DNA from: Taeniopygia guttata
Lineage: Eukaryota; Chordata; Aves; Passeriformes; Estrildidae
Length of the DNA: 64,000 bases
NCBI RefSeq assembly: GCF_048771995.1
Contig: NC_133059.1
Location: forward strand, 3,399,001 to 3,463,000
Direction of reading: 5' to 3'
Under the pieces are notes generated by a model. It saw only the letters and a program-made list of their open reading frames with translations. It was not told the DNA's origin and did no database searches. The translations under genes were made by a program, and so were the position numbers. This document shows, piece by piece, positions 1 to 51,365 of this stretch (the first letter of the stretch is position 1; every line of letters starts with the position of its first letter).

Positions 1-555
1 ACCACATCCCTGATGCCACCACAGGGGAGGTGACACCGGTGCCACCACGGGTTCTCACTGATCTTCATCTTCTTGAGGGCGACATCGGGCTTGTCATGAG
101 ACCATTTCCGGAACCCCCTGATGGCCACCATGGCCACCCTGAGCCCTGATGGCCACCACGGCCACCACCACCCACCCTGAACCCACCACATCCCTGATGC
201 CACCACCACAGGGGAGGTGACACCGGTGCCCCCGCAGGTTCTTACCGATCTTCATCTTCTTGAGGGTGACATTGGGCTCATCTGAGACCATTTCCAGAAC
301 CCCCTGATGGCCACCATGGCCACCACCACCCACCCTGAACCCACCACATCCCTGATGCCACCACAGGTGACACCGGTGTCACACCCACCGATCTTCATCT
401 TCTTGAGGGCGACATCGGGCTCATCCCAGGACCACTTTCAGAACCTTCTGATGGCCACCATGGCCACCACCACCCACCCTGAACCCACCACATCCCTGAT
501 GCCACCACATCCCTGACGCCACCACAAAGGAGGTGCCACCGGTGCCACCACAGGT
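1..555. repeat. Minisatellite carrying copies of the SYMPK exon 8 3' end and donor
   Basis: Units of about 150-190 bp rich in GATGGCCACCATGGCCACC. Three copies of the exon 8 end (the ALKKMKI coding piece plus a donor on the minus strand) lie near 50-105, 236-290 and 384-435, just downstream of the real boundary at 562. The window starts inside this array. Two copies keep a GT donor close to consensus (GTGAGA, GTAAGA); the third is altered. Confidence 0.85.
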
Positions 556-561
556 TCTCAC

Positions 562-10554
<9,993 letters not shown>

Positions 10555-10559
10555 GGCCC

Positions 10560-11585
10560 CACAGACCCCAGACCCTAAAACAGAGAGACCCTATAGAGAC
10601 CCCATAGAGACCCCAGACCCTAAAAACAGAGACCCCAGACCCTAAAAACACAGAGACCCCATAGAGACCCCAGACCCTAAACAGAGACCCAATAGAGACC
10701 CCAGACCCCAAAGGGATCCCAGACCCCAAACAGAGACCCCAGACCCTAAAAACAGAGAGACCCTAAATAGGGACCCCAGACCCTAAACAGGGACCCCAGA
10801 CCCTAAAACAGAGACCCCATAGAGACCCCATAGAGACCCCAGACCCTAAAACAGAGACCCTAAATAGAGACCCCAGACCCTAAACAGAGAGATCCTAAAT
10901 AGGGATCCCATAGAGACCCCAGACCCTAAAACAGAGACCCTAAATAGAGACCCCACAGAGACCCCAGACCCTAAAACAGAGACCCCAGACCCTAAAAACA
11001 GAGACCCCATAGAGACCCCAGACCCTAAATAGGGGCTCCAGACCCTAAACAGGGGGACCCCATAGAGACCCCATAGAGACCCCAGACCCCAAAGGGATCC
11101 CAGAGCCCACAGGGAGAGACCCCAGACCCCATAGAGACCCCATAGAGACCCTATAGGGACCCCAGACCCCATAGAGACCCCAGACCCCACAGAGAGAGAT
11201 CCCATAGGGACCCCATAGATCCCCTACAGCCCCTATCGATCCCCTATCACCACCCTATCGATCCCCTATCGATCCGCTATCGCCCCCCTATCGATCCCTT
11301 ATCGATCCCTATCGCTCCCCTCAGCCGCGCTGTCCCGCGGCCCCCCAGACCCCCACAGAGCCCCGAGCCCCCTCCCCCCCACTACAGACCTCCTATCGAT
11401 CCCCTATCGGTCCCCTATCACCCCCCTATCGATCCCTATCGCGCCCCTCAGCCGCGCTCTCCCGCCGCCCCCCAGACCCCCCAGAGCCCCGAGCCCCCTC
11501 CCCACCACTGCAGACCCCCTATCGCCCCCCTATCGATCCGCTATCGCCCCCCTATCGATCCCCCATCGATCCCCACCCCCTCACC
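10560..11585. repeat. Repeats upstream of the SYMPK start codon
   Basis: From 10560 to about 11225 the units are of the type AGAGACCCCAGACCCTAAA. From about 11225 to 11580 the motif CCCCTATCGATC dominates. A block of about 65 bp (11328-11392) with CCCCCCAGACCCCC...CAGAGCCCCGAGCC is duplicated at 11448-11513. This probably lies in a SYMPK 5' non-coding intron (inference). Confidence 0.7.
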
Positions 11586-11624
11586 GCCTCCCGCGCGCGC
11601 CGCCGCTCCCCCCGCGCGCCGTAG

Positions 11625-11632
11625 TGACGTCA
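11625..11632. promoter_or_regulatory. Perfect CRE palindrome TGACGTCA
   Basis: Full CREB/ATF consensus inside the CpG island upstream of both SYMPK and MEIOSIN. Confidence 0.6.
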
Positions 11633-11696
11633 CCGCCGCGCGACGCCGAAAGGGGCGTGGCCTTCTCCCTCCCGCGCTTGGCCACGCCCACTTCTC

Positions 11697-11704
11697 TGAC
11701 GTCA
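11697..11704. promoter_or_regulatory. Second perfect CRE palindrome TGACGTCA
   Basis: Lies 72 bp from the first CRE. In testis-expressed genes such sites are known targets of CREM/CREB; whether they serve MEIOSIN here is inference. Confidence 0.6.
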
Positions 11705-11999
11705 CGCGAGAAAGCGCGCGACGAGACAACAGGGGAGGGGGAACCCCCAAAATATCGGGAAAACACCCCAAAAATCCTTCCAGGAACCCCAGAGATACCC
11801 CAAATATGGGGAAAACACCCCAAAAATCCTTCCAGGGAACCCGAGACACCCCCAAATAGACACCCGGGATCTCCCCCTCCAGCTCAACATGGTGCGGCCC
11901 AAGCCACGCCCCGTTTGTGGCCTCGTCCAATCAGCGCAGCCGCTCCCTCTGGCCACGCCCCCCCGCGCGAGCCACGGGCTGCGAGGTGCGAAGGGGGGG

Positions 12000-22409
<10,410 letters not shown>

Positions 22410-24120
22410 CACCCTGGGGACACTTGGGGACACTTGGGGACACTTGGGGACACTTGGGGACACCCTGGGGACAGTGCAGGGACACCCTGGGGACAGCTGG
22501 CACAGATGGCACAGCCACACCCTGGGGACAGGGACACCCCTGGGACACCCCGAGGACACCTTGGGGACAGTTGGGGACAGTTGGGGACAGCCCGGTGTCC
22601 CCTGCAGGGTGTTGTCCCTGTCCCTGTCCCTGTCCCTGTCCCGTGTCCCCGTTGTGTCCCCATCGTGTCCCCGTTCCCACCCGTGTCCCTGTTGTGTTTC
22701 TTGTCCCCATTGTGTCCCTGTCCCTGTCCCAGTCCCTGTCCCTGTCCCTGTCCCTGTCCCCACGGTGTCCCCATCCTGTCCCTGTCCCTGTCCCAGTTTC
22801 TGTCCCCATGGTGTCCCCACGGTGTCCCTGTCCCAGTTCCAGTCCCTGTCCCCATCCCAGTTGTCACCACTGACGTCCCTGTCCCCACGGTGTCCCCACA
22901 TGTCCCTGTCCCCACCCCGGTTGTCACCATTGACGTCCCTGTCCCCATCCTGTCCCTGTCCCAGTTCCTGTCCCCAATCCCAGTTCAGCTCCTTGTCCCT
23001 GTCCCTGTCCCCACGGTGTTGCCACGTTGTCCCCACATTGTCCCAGTCCCTGTCCCCACCTCGGTTGTCACCATTGACATCCCTGTCCCCTCCTGTCCCT
23101 GTCCCCACAGCATCCCCACGGTGTCCCTGTCCCTGTCCCCACCCTGGTTCCTGTCCCCACGGTGTCCCCACATTGTCCCTGTCCCTGTCCCCACCCCAGT
23201 TGTCACCGTTGACGTCCCTGTCCCCATCGTGTCCCCATCCCAGTCCCTGTCCCTGTCCCCACGGTGTCCCCACATGTCCCTTTCCCCACCCCAGTTGTCA
23301 CCACTGACGTCCCTGTCCCCATCGTGTCCCCATCCCAGTTCCTGTCCCCAATCCCAGTTCAGCTCCCTGTCCCTGTCCCTGTCCCCACCCTGGTTGTCAC
23401 CATTGACGTCCCTGTCCCCACCCTGGTTCCTGTCCCCACAGCGTCCCCACAGTGTCCCCACGGTGTCCCCACATGTCCCTGTCCCTGTCCCCATCCCGGT
23501 TGTCACCGCTGATGTCCCTGTCCCCCTCCTGTCCCTGTCCCTGTCCCCACAGTGTCCCCACAGCATCCCCACGGTGTCCCCACATGTCCCTGTCCCCTCC
23601 TGTCCCTGTCCCGGTTTGTGTCCCCAAGTGGCTCCTCCGCTGTCCCACCCCCCGTGCCCCCCAATGTCCCCAAGTGTCCCCAGTGCCACCCCCAGTGCCA
23701 CCCCCAGTGCCACCCTCCGATGTCCCCAACCCACGCCTGACAGAACGTGACACTGGGAAGGATTTGGGGACAGTTTGGGGGATTTGGGGACAGTTTGGGG
23801 GATTTGGGGACAATGGGAAAGATTTGGGGACAATTTGGAGGATTTGGGGACAATTTGGGGGATTTGGGGACAATTTGAGGTATTTGGGGACAATGGGAAG
23901 GATTTGGGGACAATTCAGGGAATTTGGGTACAATGGGAAAGATTTGGGGACAATTTGGGGGATTTGGGGACAATTCAAGGGTTTTTGGGGACAATGAGAG
24001 GGATTTGGGTACAATTTGGGGGATTTGGGGAAAATGAAAAGGATTTGGGTACAATTTGGGGGATTTGGGGACAATGAGAGGGATTTGGGGACAATTTTGA
24101 GGATTTGGGGACACTGGGGG
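22410..24120. repeat. Repeats downstream of MEIOSIN
   Basis: 22,410-22,600: GGGGACACTT/GGGGACAG units. 22,600-23,620: GTCCCTGTCCCTGTCCCC, with a longer unit containing GTTGTCACCATTGACGTCC (about eight copies). 23,755-24,115: GGGGATTTGGGGACAATTT units. No gene seen. Confidence 0.8.
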
Positions 24121-24244
24121 GTGGTGACAGTGGCAATGTCCCTTTTAGTCCCATTTTTGTCCCTTTTAGTCCCATTTTTGTCCCTTTTCCCCCATTTTTG
24201 TCCCCTCCCCCCTCAGCGCCTCTGCAGCTTTTTTGCCAAAATCT

Positions 24245-24250
24245 TTTATT
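24245..24250 (-). terminator. Candidate STRN4 polyadenylation hexamer AATAAA
   Basis: The minus strand reads CAATAAAAG about 1.8 kb past the STRN4 stop, in one of the few non-repetitive pieces between the two convergent genes (24,200-24,500). Assignment to STRN4 is inference. Confidence 0.35.
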
Positions 24251-24298
24251 GCCGCCCCTCCCCCACCCCAAAAACCCCAAAAATCCCAAAAAACACCA

Positions 24299-24304
24299 AA
24301 TAAA
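24299..24304 (+). terminator. Candidate MEIOSIN polyadenylation hexamer AATAAA
   Basis: Plus-strand AATAAA about 1.9 kb past the MEIOSIN stop. If both candidate hexamers are used, the 3' ends of the two genes meet or overlap. Confidence 0.3.
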
Positions 24305-24479
24305 TATCCAAGAAAACGCCGTGAAAAAAGGGGAATTTGGGGAATTCCGGGTTTTTTTTGGGGGGAATTTTCGGGAATTTGGGGCTCCCCGATTATCACA
24401 CGGTGATAAGGCAGCGCCGGCAGCCCCCGGGGGGGCAGATTTTGGGGAATTCCGGAGGGAATTTGGGGGATTTTTAAAG

Positions 24480-25300
24480 GATTTTGGGGAATTCTCGGCT
24501 GTACAAAATTTACAAAGGGGAAAAATCCCAAAATTTGGGGGGAAAGCTCAAAAATCGGGGAAAAAATCCCAAATTTTTGGGGGGAAATCTCAAAAATTGG
24601 GGGAAAAAAATTCCCTAAATTCTGGGGTGAAAAATCTCAAAAATTAGGGGAAAAAAAATCCCAAAATTTTGGGGGGAAATCTCAAAAATTAGGGGAAAAA
24701 AACCCCAAAATTTTTAGGGGGAAATTTCAAAAATTAGGAAAGAAAAGTCCCAAAATTTTGCGGGTAAATCTCAAAAATTGGGGAAAAAAATTCCCAAAAT
24801 TTTGGGGGAAAATACAAAATTTTGGGAGAGAAAATAAAAAAAAAAAAAATCAGGGGAAACTCCCAAAAATTGGAGGTGGGGGGGGGGAATCCCAAAAATT
24901 GGGTAAAAAAGCACCAAAATTTCGGGGGGAAAATCCCAAAAATTGGGGGAAAATATCCCAAAAATTTGGGTGGAAAAGATCCCAAAATTTTGGGTTGGTG
25001 GGGGAAAAGAATCCCAAAATTTTGGATTTTTCTGAGGAAAAAAAATCATAAAAATTAGGGGGAAAATAATCCCAAAATTTGAGATTTTTCCAGGTAAAAA
25101 AATCCTAAAAAATTGGGGAGAAAATCATCAAAATTTGGGATTTACCTGGAGGGAAAAACGCCCCAAATTTGGGATTTACCTGGGTGGAGAAAAATATTTA
25201 AAAATTGGGGAAAAAATCCTAAAAAAAATGGGAAAAAATCCCTAAAATTTGGGATTTACCTGGAGGCAAAAGTCCCCAAATTGTCCCAAATTTGTCCCAA
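24480..25300. repeat. AAATTTTGGGG-type repeats in the MEIOSIN-STRN4 interval
   Basis: Units of about 30-45 bp such as AATCCCAAAATTTTGGGG and CTCAAAAATTGGGG. No open gene recognised. Confidence 0.7.
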
Positions 25301-25309
25301 AATTTGCCA

Positions 25310-26065
25310 CCTCAGGTGTGCCCAGGTGCCACCTCAGGTGTGCGCAGGTGCCACCTCACCTGTCCAGGTGCCACCTCAGGTGTGTGACCGAGGTCACCTG
25401 ATGCCACCAGGTGCCACCAGCAGAGCGATGTCACCCCAGTGCCACCGCCTGTCCCCTTCCTGGCTGTGCCCAGGTGTGCCCAGGTGTGTCCCAGGTGTCC
25501 CCAGGTGTGTCCAGGTGCCACCAGGTATCTCCAGAATGTCCTCAGGGTGTTCCCAGGTGTATCCCAGGTGTGCCCAGGTGCACCTGAGGTGCCACCAGGT
25601 GTGTCCAGCTGTCTCCAGGTAGCACCAGGTGTGTCCCAGCTGTGCCCAGGATGTCCTCAGGATGTCCTCAGCTTGTTCCCAGGTGTGCCCAGGTGCCAGC
25701 AGCTGTGCCCAGGTGTCCCCAGGATGTTCTCAGGGTGTCCTCAAGGTGTTTCCAGGTGTCCCCAGGTGTCCCCAGGTGTGCCCAGGTGTCCCCAGGATGT
25801 CCTCAGGGTGTCCTCAAGGTGTTTCCAGGTGTGTCCCGGGTGCGCCCAGGTGTCCCCAGGTGCCACCAGCTGTGCCCAGGTGTGCCCAGGTGTGCCAGGT
25901 GTGCCCAGGATGTCCTCAGGGTGTCCTCAAGGTGTTTCCAGGTGTTCCCAGCTGTGTCCCAGCTGTCCCCAGGTGTGCCCAGGTGTGTCCCCAGCTGTCC
26001 CCAGCTGTCCCCAGGTGTCCCAGCTGTCCCCAGGTGCGCCCAGGTGTGCCCAGGTGTGCCAGGTG
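25310..26065. repeat. CAGGTGTGCCC minisatellite just 3' of STRN4
   Basis: Dense CCCAGGTGTGCC and GTCCTCAAGGTGTTTCCAGG units reach within a few bases of the STRN4 stop codon, so they must form the start of its 3' UTR unless transcription ends very early. Confidence 0.75.
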
Positions 26066-46480
<20,415 letters not shown>

Positions 46481-46583
46481 GATTAGAGAGGATTTTTTTG
46501 GCGAGTTTTGGGGCAGGGTTTAATTATGGGGAATTAATTAACGCCTCATTAACAATTCATTATTAATATATCCACACCCGCAG

Positions 46584-46719
46584 CGCCACCGCGTGGTCAC
46601 CGCTGGTATCGCCACCACCACCACCAACCCTACAACAAGCGGCAACGCCTCCAAATTAAATAATTAATTAACTAAATAATTCATTCACTAATTAATTAAC
46701 TAATTAATTAACCGCCACC
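46584..46719 (+). other. FKRP: Putative FKRP 5' UTR part of the coding exon
   Basis: A candidate acceptor (CACCCGCAG ending at 46,583) precedes a 136-nt leader with CCACCACCACCACC and a TTAATTAA-rich stretch, ending in the strong context CCGCCACC before ATG. Inferred, since mammalian FKRP has its whole coding region in one exon with separate 5' UTR exons. Confidence 0.45.
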
Positions 46720-48414
46720 ATGAGAATCACGCCCTGCCAGGCCGCCCTGGCCGCCGCCATCACCCTCAACCTCCTCCTGCTGCTCTTCTCCCACCTCCTC
46801 CCCGGCGCGTCCCCTCCGTGCCGCCGCTCCCGGCGCGTCGCCGACGGCGTCCCCGGCGTCACCGTCATCCTGCGCGACTTCGACGGCCCCGAGCACGACG
46901 TGGCCGCCACCGCCCGCTCCTTCGCCGCCCTGCCCGGCGTCACCGTCCTGGTGGCTTCGGAGACGCCGCCGTACCCGCCGGCGCCGCTTCCCGCCGGCGT
47001 GGCCGTGCTGTCGCTGCGGCCGGAGCTGCACCGGCCGCCGCCGCGGCCGGAGCTGGCGGTGCGCACGCGCCACGTGGCTTTGGTGCCGGACGGCGCCCGC
47101 GCCGCGCCGGGGCTGCTGCGGCGCATGAGGGACGCGCTGGAAGCCACCACCGACGCCAAGGTGGTGGCGGCGGCCGTGGGGCGGCGGCGGCCGCGGTGTT
47201 TGGAGGTGGAGGTGGACGTCAAGGCGTGGACGGTGCGGTACAGCTACGCCGATGGGCGGAGTGACCGGCGGAGTGACCACCACGGTGACCACCACGACAA
47301 CCACCACAACAACCACCACAACGACCACCACAATGACCACCACGACAACCACCACGATGACCACCACGATGACCACCATGACAACCACCACAATGACCAC
47401 CACGATGGCCACCATGACAACCACCATGACAACCACCACGACGACCACCACAACGACCACCACAATGACCACCGTGGCGACCTCTGCGGCGCGCTGGACG
47501 AAACCCCGGCCGTGCTTCTCCTACGGACGCGCGACCTCTTCTCGCTGCCCTTCCCGTTGACCGTCCCGGTGTCCACCTCGCTGTCCCTACAGGCGGCCGC
47601 GCGCGGTTGGCGCCTCCTCCTTCTCCCGTCCTCCTTCCCTCCGTCCCCACGTGTGTCGCCACCCCGCGCCGGCGTTGCCGAATCGCGTCGCCGCGCGTTG
47701 CTGCAGCGTTTCGGCATCAAGCTGGAGGTGCTGCCGGACGGTTCCCGGCGCTGGCACGGCTGCGGCAAGGACACGGCGCGTTGTTTCGGCACGGTGCGGG
47801 CGCAGAGCCCCGAGTACCTGCTGGCGGGGCGCTGGACGCCGCCGTGCTGCCTGCGGGCGCTGCGCCTCACCGCGCGGCACGTCCTGGCGCAGCTCGAGGC
47901 GTCGGGCGTGCGCCACTGGCTGGAGGGCGGCTCGCTGCTGGGCGCCGTGCGGCACGGCGACATCGTGCCATGGGATTACGACGTGGACGTCGGCTTCTAC
48001 CGCGAGGACGTCCCCAAGTGCCGTTGGCTGGCGGCCGTGGCGGCGACGGGTCGGCCGCTGGAAGATCCCGACGGGTTTTTTTGGGAGAAAGCTGTGGAAG
48101 GGGAATTTTACCGCGTCCATTTTAGCCGCACCAACCGGCTCCACGTGGATCTGTGGCCGTTCTACGTCCGCCCCGGCGCCGCCGTCATGACCAAGGACAC
48201 GTGGTTGGGTCACCGGCAGGACGTGGAGTTCCCCGAGCGTTTCGTGGTGCCCCTTGGCACCGTGCCCTTCGTCGGGGTCATGGCCAAGGCGCCCAACGAC
48301 CCCCGAGCCTTCCTGGAGTTCAAATTCGGGCCCGGCGCCATCGAGAACCCCGAGTACCCCAACCCCGAGGTCAGGAGGTTGGCACAGGACCTGGGCAATA
48401 AAACTGTGCGGTGA
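46720..48414 (+). CDS. FKRP: Fukutin-related protein, ribitol-5-phosphate transferase (single exon)
   Basis: FKRP adds the second ribitol-5-phosphate (from CDP-ribitol) to the O-mannosyl glycan of alpha-dystroglycan in the Golgi. The 564-aa frame has a type II membrane anchor (residues ~8-28), a stem domain, and a LicD-like catalytic domain. The catalytic part shows HWLEGGSLLGAVRHGDIVPW, then D419/D421/D423 in WDYDVD. A zinc site is C348, C355, C376 and C377. All these sit exactly 59 residues later than the human positions as I recall them (C289, C296, C317, C318; D360/362/364). The extra length comes from a 16-unit HHxx repeat at residues 187-250 (see the separate entry). The Kozak context is strong (GCCACCATG). 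The last residues (NPEVRRLAQDLGNKTVR) differ from mammals, and an AATAAA lies in the final codons. Confidence 0.97.
   Translation: MRITPCQAALAAAITLNLLLLLFSHLLPGASPPCRRSRRVADGVPGVTVILRDFDGPEHDVAATARSFAALPGVTVLVASETPPYPPAPLPAGVAVLSLRPELHRPPPRPELAVRTRHVALVPDGARAAPGLLRRMRDALEATTDAKVVAAAVGRRRPRCLEVEVDVKAWTVRYSYADGRSDRRSDHHGDHHDNHHNNHHNDHHNDHHDNHHDDHHDDHHDNHHNDHHDGHHDNHHDNHHDDHHNDHHNDHRGDLCGALDETPAVLLLRTRDLFSLPFPLTVPVSTSLSLQAAARGWRLLLLPSSFPPSPRVSPPRAGVAESRRRALLQRFGIKLEVLPDGSRRWHGCGKDTARCFGTVRAQSPEYLLAGRWTPPCCLRALRLTARHVLAQLEASGVRHWLEGGSLLGAVRHGDIVPWDYDVDVGFYREDVPKCRWLAAVAATGRPLEDPDGFFWEKAVEGEFYRVHFSRTNRLHVDLWPFYVRPGAAVMTKDTWLGHRQDVEFPERFVVPLGTVPFVGVMAKAPNDPRAFLEFKFGPGAIENPEYPNPEVRRLAQDLGNKTVR
47278..47469 (+). 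repeat. FKRP: In-frame 12-bp coding minisatellite in FKRP (16 HHxx units)
   Basis: Sixteen perfect tetrapeptide units HHDN, HHND, HHDD, HHNN, HHGD or HHDG, encoded by CACCAC plus two GAC/AAC-type codons. The frame is kept on both sides. It sits in the stem region between the N-terminal strands (TVRYSYADG) and CGALDETPAVLLLRT. Confidence 0.95.
48397..48402 (+). terminator. AATAAA polyadenylation hexamer inside the last FKRP codons
   Basis: The hexamer overlaps the Asn-Lys codons and ends 10 bp before the last base of the stop codon's preceding sequence (TGA at 48,412-48,414). Use of it would leave a 3' UTR of only a few bases. Confidence 0.45.
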
Positions 48415-50085
48415 CGCTGGTGTACCACTCTCTGTGCCACCCCTGGGGTCTTTGTGCCGCTCTCTGTGCCACCCTTGGGGTCCCTGTGCCACTCTCTGTG
48501 CCACCCCTGGGGTCCCTGTGCCACTCTCTGTGCTACGCTTGGGGTCCCTGTGCCACCCCTGGGGTCCCTGTGCCACTCTCTGTGCCACCCCTGGGGTCTT
48601 TGTACCGCTCTCTGTGCCACCCTTGGGGTCCCTGTGCCACCCCTGGGGTCCCTGTGCCACCCCTGGGGTCTTTGTACCACTCTCTGTGCCACCCCTGGGG
48701 TCTTTGTACCGCTCTCTGTGCCACCCTTGGGGTCCTAGTGCCATTCTCGATGTCCCCAGTGCCACCTTTGGGGTCTCTGTGCCAACCCTGGGGTCCCTGT
48801 GCCACCCCTGGGGTCCCTGTGCCCTTTCTGGGGTCCTTGTGCCACTTCTGGGGTCTTTGTGCCACCCTTGGGGTCCCTGTGCCACCCCTGGGGTCCCCAG
48901 TGCCACTTATGGGGTCCCAGTGCCACTTACGGGGTCCCAGTGCCACCCCTGGGGTCTTTGTACCACTCTCTGTGCCACCCCTGGGGTCCCCAGTGCCACT
49001 TATGGGGTCCCAGTGCCATTCTCAATGTACCCAGTGCCATCATTGGGGTCCTTGTGCCACCCCTGGGGTCCCTGTGCCACCCATGGGGTCCCCAGTGCCA
49101 CCTTTGGGGTCCCTTTGCCACCCTTGGGGTCCCTGTGCCACTCTTGGGGTCCCAGTGCCACCCCTGGGGTCCCTGTGCCACCCTTGGGGTCCCTGTGCCA
49201 CCCCTGGGGTCCCTGTGCCACCCTTGGGGTCCCTGTGCCACTTCTGGGGTCCCTGTGCCACCCCCGGGGTCCCTGTGCCACCCCTGGGGTCCCTGTGCCA
49301 CCCTTGGGGTCCCTGTGCCACCCCTGGGGACCCCTGTGCCACTTCTGGGGTCCCTGTGCCACCCCTGGGGTCCCTGTGCCACCCCTGGGGTCCCTGTGCC
49401 ACCCCTGGGGTCCCTGTGCCACCCCTGGGGTCCCTGTGCCACTTATGGGGTCCCAGTGTCACTCTCGATGTCCCCAGTGCCACTTCTGGGGTCCCTGTGC
49501 CACCCCTGGGGTCCCAGTGCCACCCCTGGGGTCCTTGTGCCACCCCTGGGGTCCCTGTGCCAATTCTGGCGTCCCTGTGCCACTTCTGGGGTCCCTGTGC
49601 CACTTCTGGGGTCCCTGTGCCACCCTTGGGGTCCTTGTGCCACCCCTGGGGTCCCTGTGCCACCATTGGGGTCCCTGTGCCACCCCTGGGGTCCCTGTGC
49701 CACTCTCTGTGCCACCTCTGGGGTCCCTGTGCCACTTATGGGGTCCCTGTGCCACCCTTGGGGTCCCTGTGCCACCCCTGGGGTCCCTGTGCCACTCTCT
49801 GTGCCACCCTTGGGGTCCCTGTGCCACTTCTGGGGTCCCTGTGCCACTCTCTGTGCCACCCCTGGCGTCCCCAGTGCCACTTATGGGGTCCCTGTGCCAC
49901 CCCTGGGGTCCCTGTGCCACTTCTGGGGTTCCCAGTGCCACTTATGGGGTCCCAGTGCCATTCTCGATGTCCCCAGTGCCACCCTGGATGTCCCCAGTGC
50001 CACCCCTGGGGTCCCTGTGCCACTTCTGGGGTCCCTGTGCCACCCCTGGATGTCCCCGGTGCCACCCTGGATGTCCCCACCTCAT
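48415..50085. repeat. 18-bp minisatellite downstream of FKRP
   Basis: About 85 units of GTGCCACCCCTGGGGTCCCT with variants (GTGCCACTCTCTGTGCC, ATTCTCGATGTCCCCA). It begins directly after the FKRP stop codon. The large open frames are repeat artefacts. Confidence 0.9.
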
Positions 50086-51365
50086 TTTTCCTCAATTTTC
50101 CCTCAATTTTCTCCAATTTTCCCCATTTTTATTCCAAATTTCCCCCATTTTTCCTCAATTTTCCCCATTTTTATCCAAATTTTCCCCACTTTCCCTCAAC
50201 TTTCCACATTTTTCCTCATTTTCCCGAATTTTGCCCATTTTTCCTCATTTTCCCAAATATCCCACATTTTTATTCCAAATTTCCTCAATTTTCCCCATTT
50301 TCCCTAATTTTTCCCAAATTTCCCACAATTTTATTCCAAATTTCCCCATTTTTCCTCATTTTCTGTCAATTCCCCCATTTTTTCCTCATTTTCCCAAATT
50401 TCCCCCATTTTTATTCCCATTTCCCCCATTTTTCCTCAATTTCCCACAATTTTATTCCAAATTTCCTCCTTTTTCCTCATTTTCTGTCAATTCCCCAATT
50501 TTTTCCTCATTTTCCCAAATTTCCCCCATTTTTATTCCAAATTTCCTCATTTTCCCCAATTTCCCCCATTTTCCCTAATTTTTCCCAAATTTCCCACAAT
50601 TTTATTCCAAATTTCCCCATTTTTCCTCATTTTCTGTCAATTCCCCCATTTTTTCCTCATTTTCCCAAATTTCCCCCATTTTTATTCCCATTTCCCCCAT
50701 TTTTCCTCAATTTCCCCCATTTTTATTCCAAATTTTCCCCATTTTTCATCAATTTTTCCTCAATTTCCCCCATTTTTTCATTTTTCCCGAATTTCCATTT
50801 TCCCCAAATATCCCCCATTTTTATTCCAAATTTCCTCAATTTCCCCCATTTTCCCTAATTTTTCCCAAATTTCCCACAATTTTATTCCAAATTTCCCCAT
50901 TTTTCCCCATTTTCTGTCAATTCTCCCATTTTTTCCTCATTTTCCCAAATTTCCAGCAATTTTATTCCTAATTTCCCCATTTTTCCTCATTTTGTCAATT
51001 CCTCAATTTTTTCCTCAATTTTTCCCTATTTTCCCCATTTTTATTCCAAATTTTCCCCATTTCTCCCAATTTTCCCTCAGCTTTCCCCATTTTTCCTCAT
51101 TTTTCCCAAATTTTGCCAATTTTTCCTCATTTTCCCAAATTTCCCCATTTTTATTCCCATTTTCCCCATTTTTCCCAAATTTCCCCCATTTTTATTCCAA
51201 ATTTTCCCGATTTTTCATTAATTTTTCCTCAATTTCCCCCATTTTTTCATCATTTTTCCCAAATTTCCCCCATTTTTCCTCAATTTCCTCCCTTTTCCCC
51301 TAATTTTTCCCAATTTCTCCCATTTTTATTCCAAATTTTCCCCATTTTCCCCATTCCCATTTTTT
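50086..51365. repeat. Pyrimidine-rich repeat between FKRP and LRFN3
   Basis: Units of 25-30 bp such as AATTTCCCCCATTTTTATTC and ATTTTTCCTCATTTTC, with a higher-order period near 120-230 bp (marker TCATTTTCTGTCAATTC near 50,360, 50,475, 50,627 and 50,910). No gene seen. Confidence 0.8.

Larger units (their letters stand above)
11585..11960. promoter_or_regulatory. Divergent CpG-island promoter between SYMPK and MEIOSIN
   Basis: A CpG-dense, largely non-repetitive stretch between two divergent genes. It holds two perfect CRE palindromes (11625 and 11697), GC/KLF-type boxes (GGGGCGTGGCC near 11652, GGCCACGCCC near 11680) and a CCAAT box at 11927-11931 within CCAATCAGCG. On the minus strand a good donor (GCG then GTGAGG, exon end 11585) suggests a SYMPK non-coding first exon. 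Start sites cannot be fixed from sequence alone. Confidence 0.6.

Noticed and set aside
47252-47560. Poly-threonine frame and minus-strand Trp/Ser frame across the FKRP repeat
   Set aside because: Shadow frames of the FKRP HHxx run; FKRP homology continues on both sides in the annotated frame.
48254-50858. Two frames of more than 770 codons downstream of FKRP
   Set aside because: They translate the 18-bp GTGCCACCCCTGGGGTCC array and a pyrimidine repeat; no splice sites, domains or codon bias.
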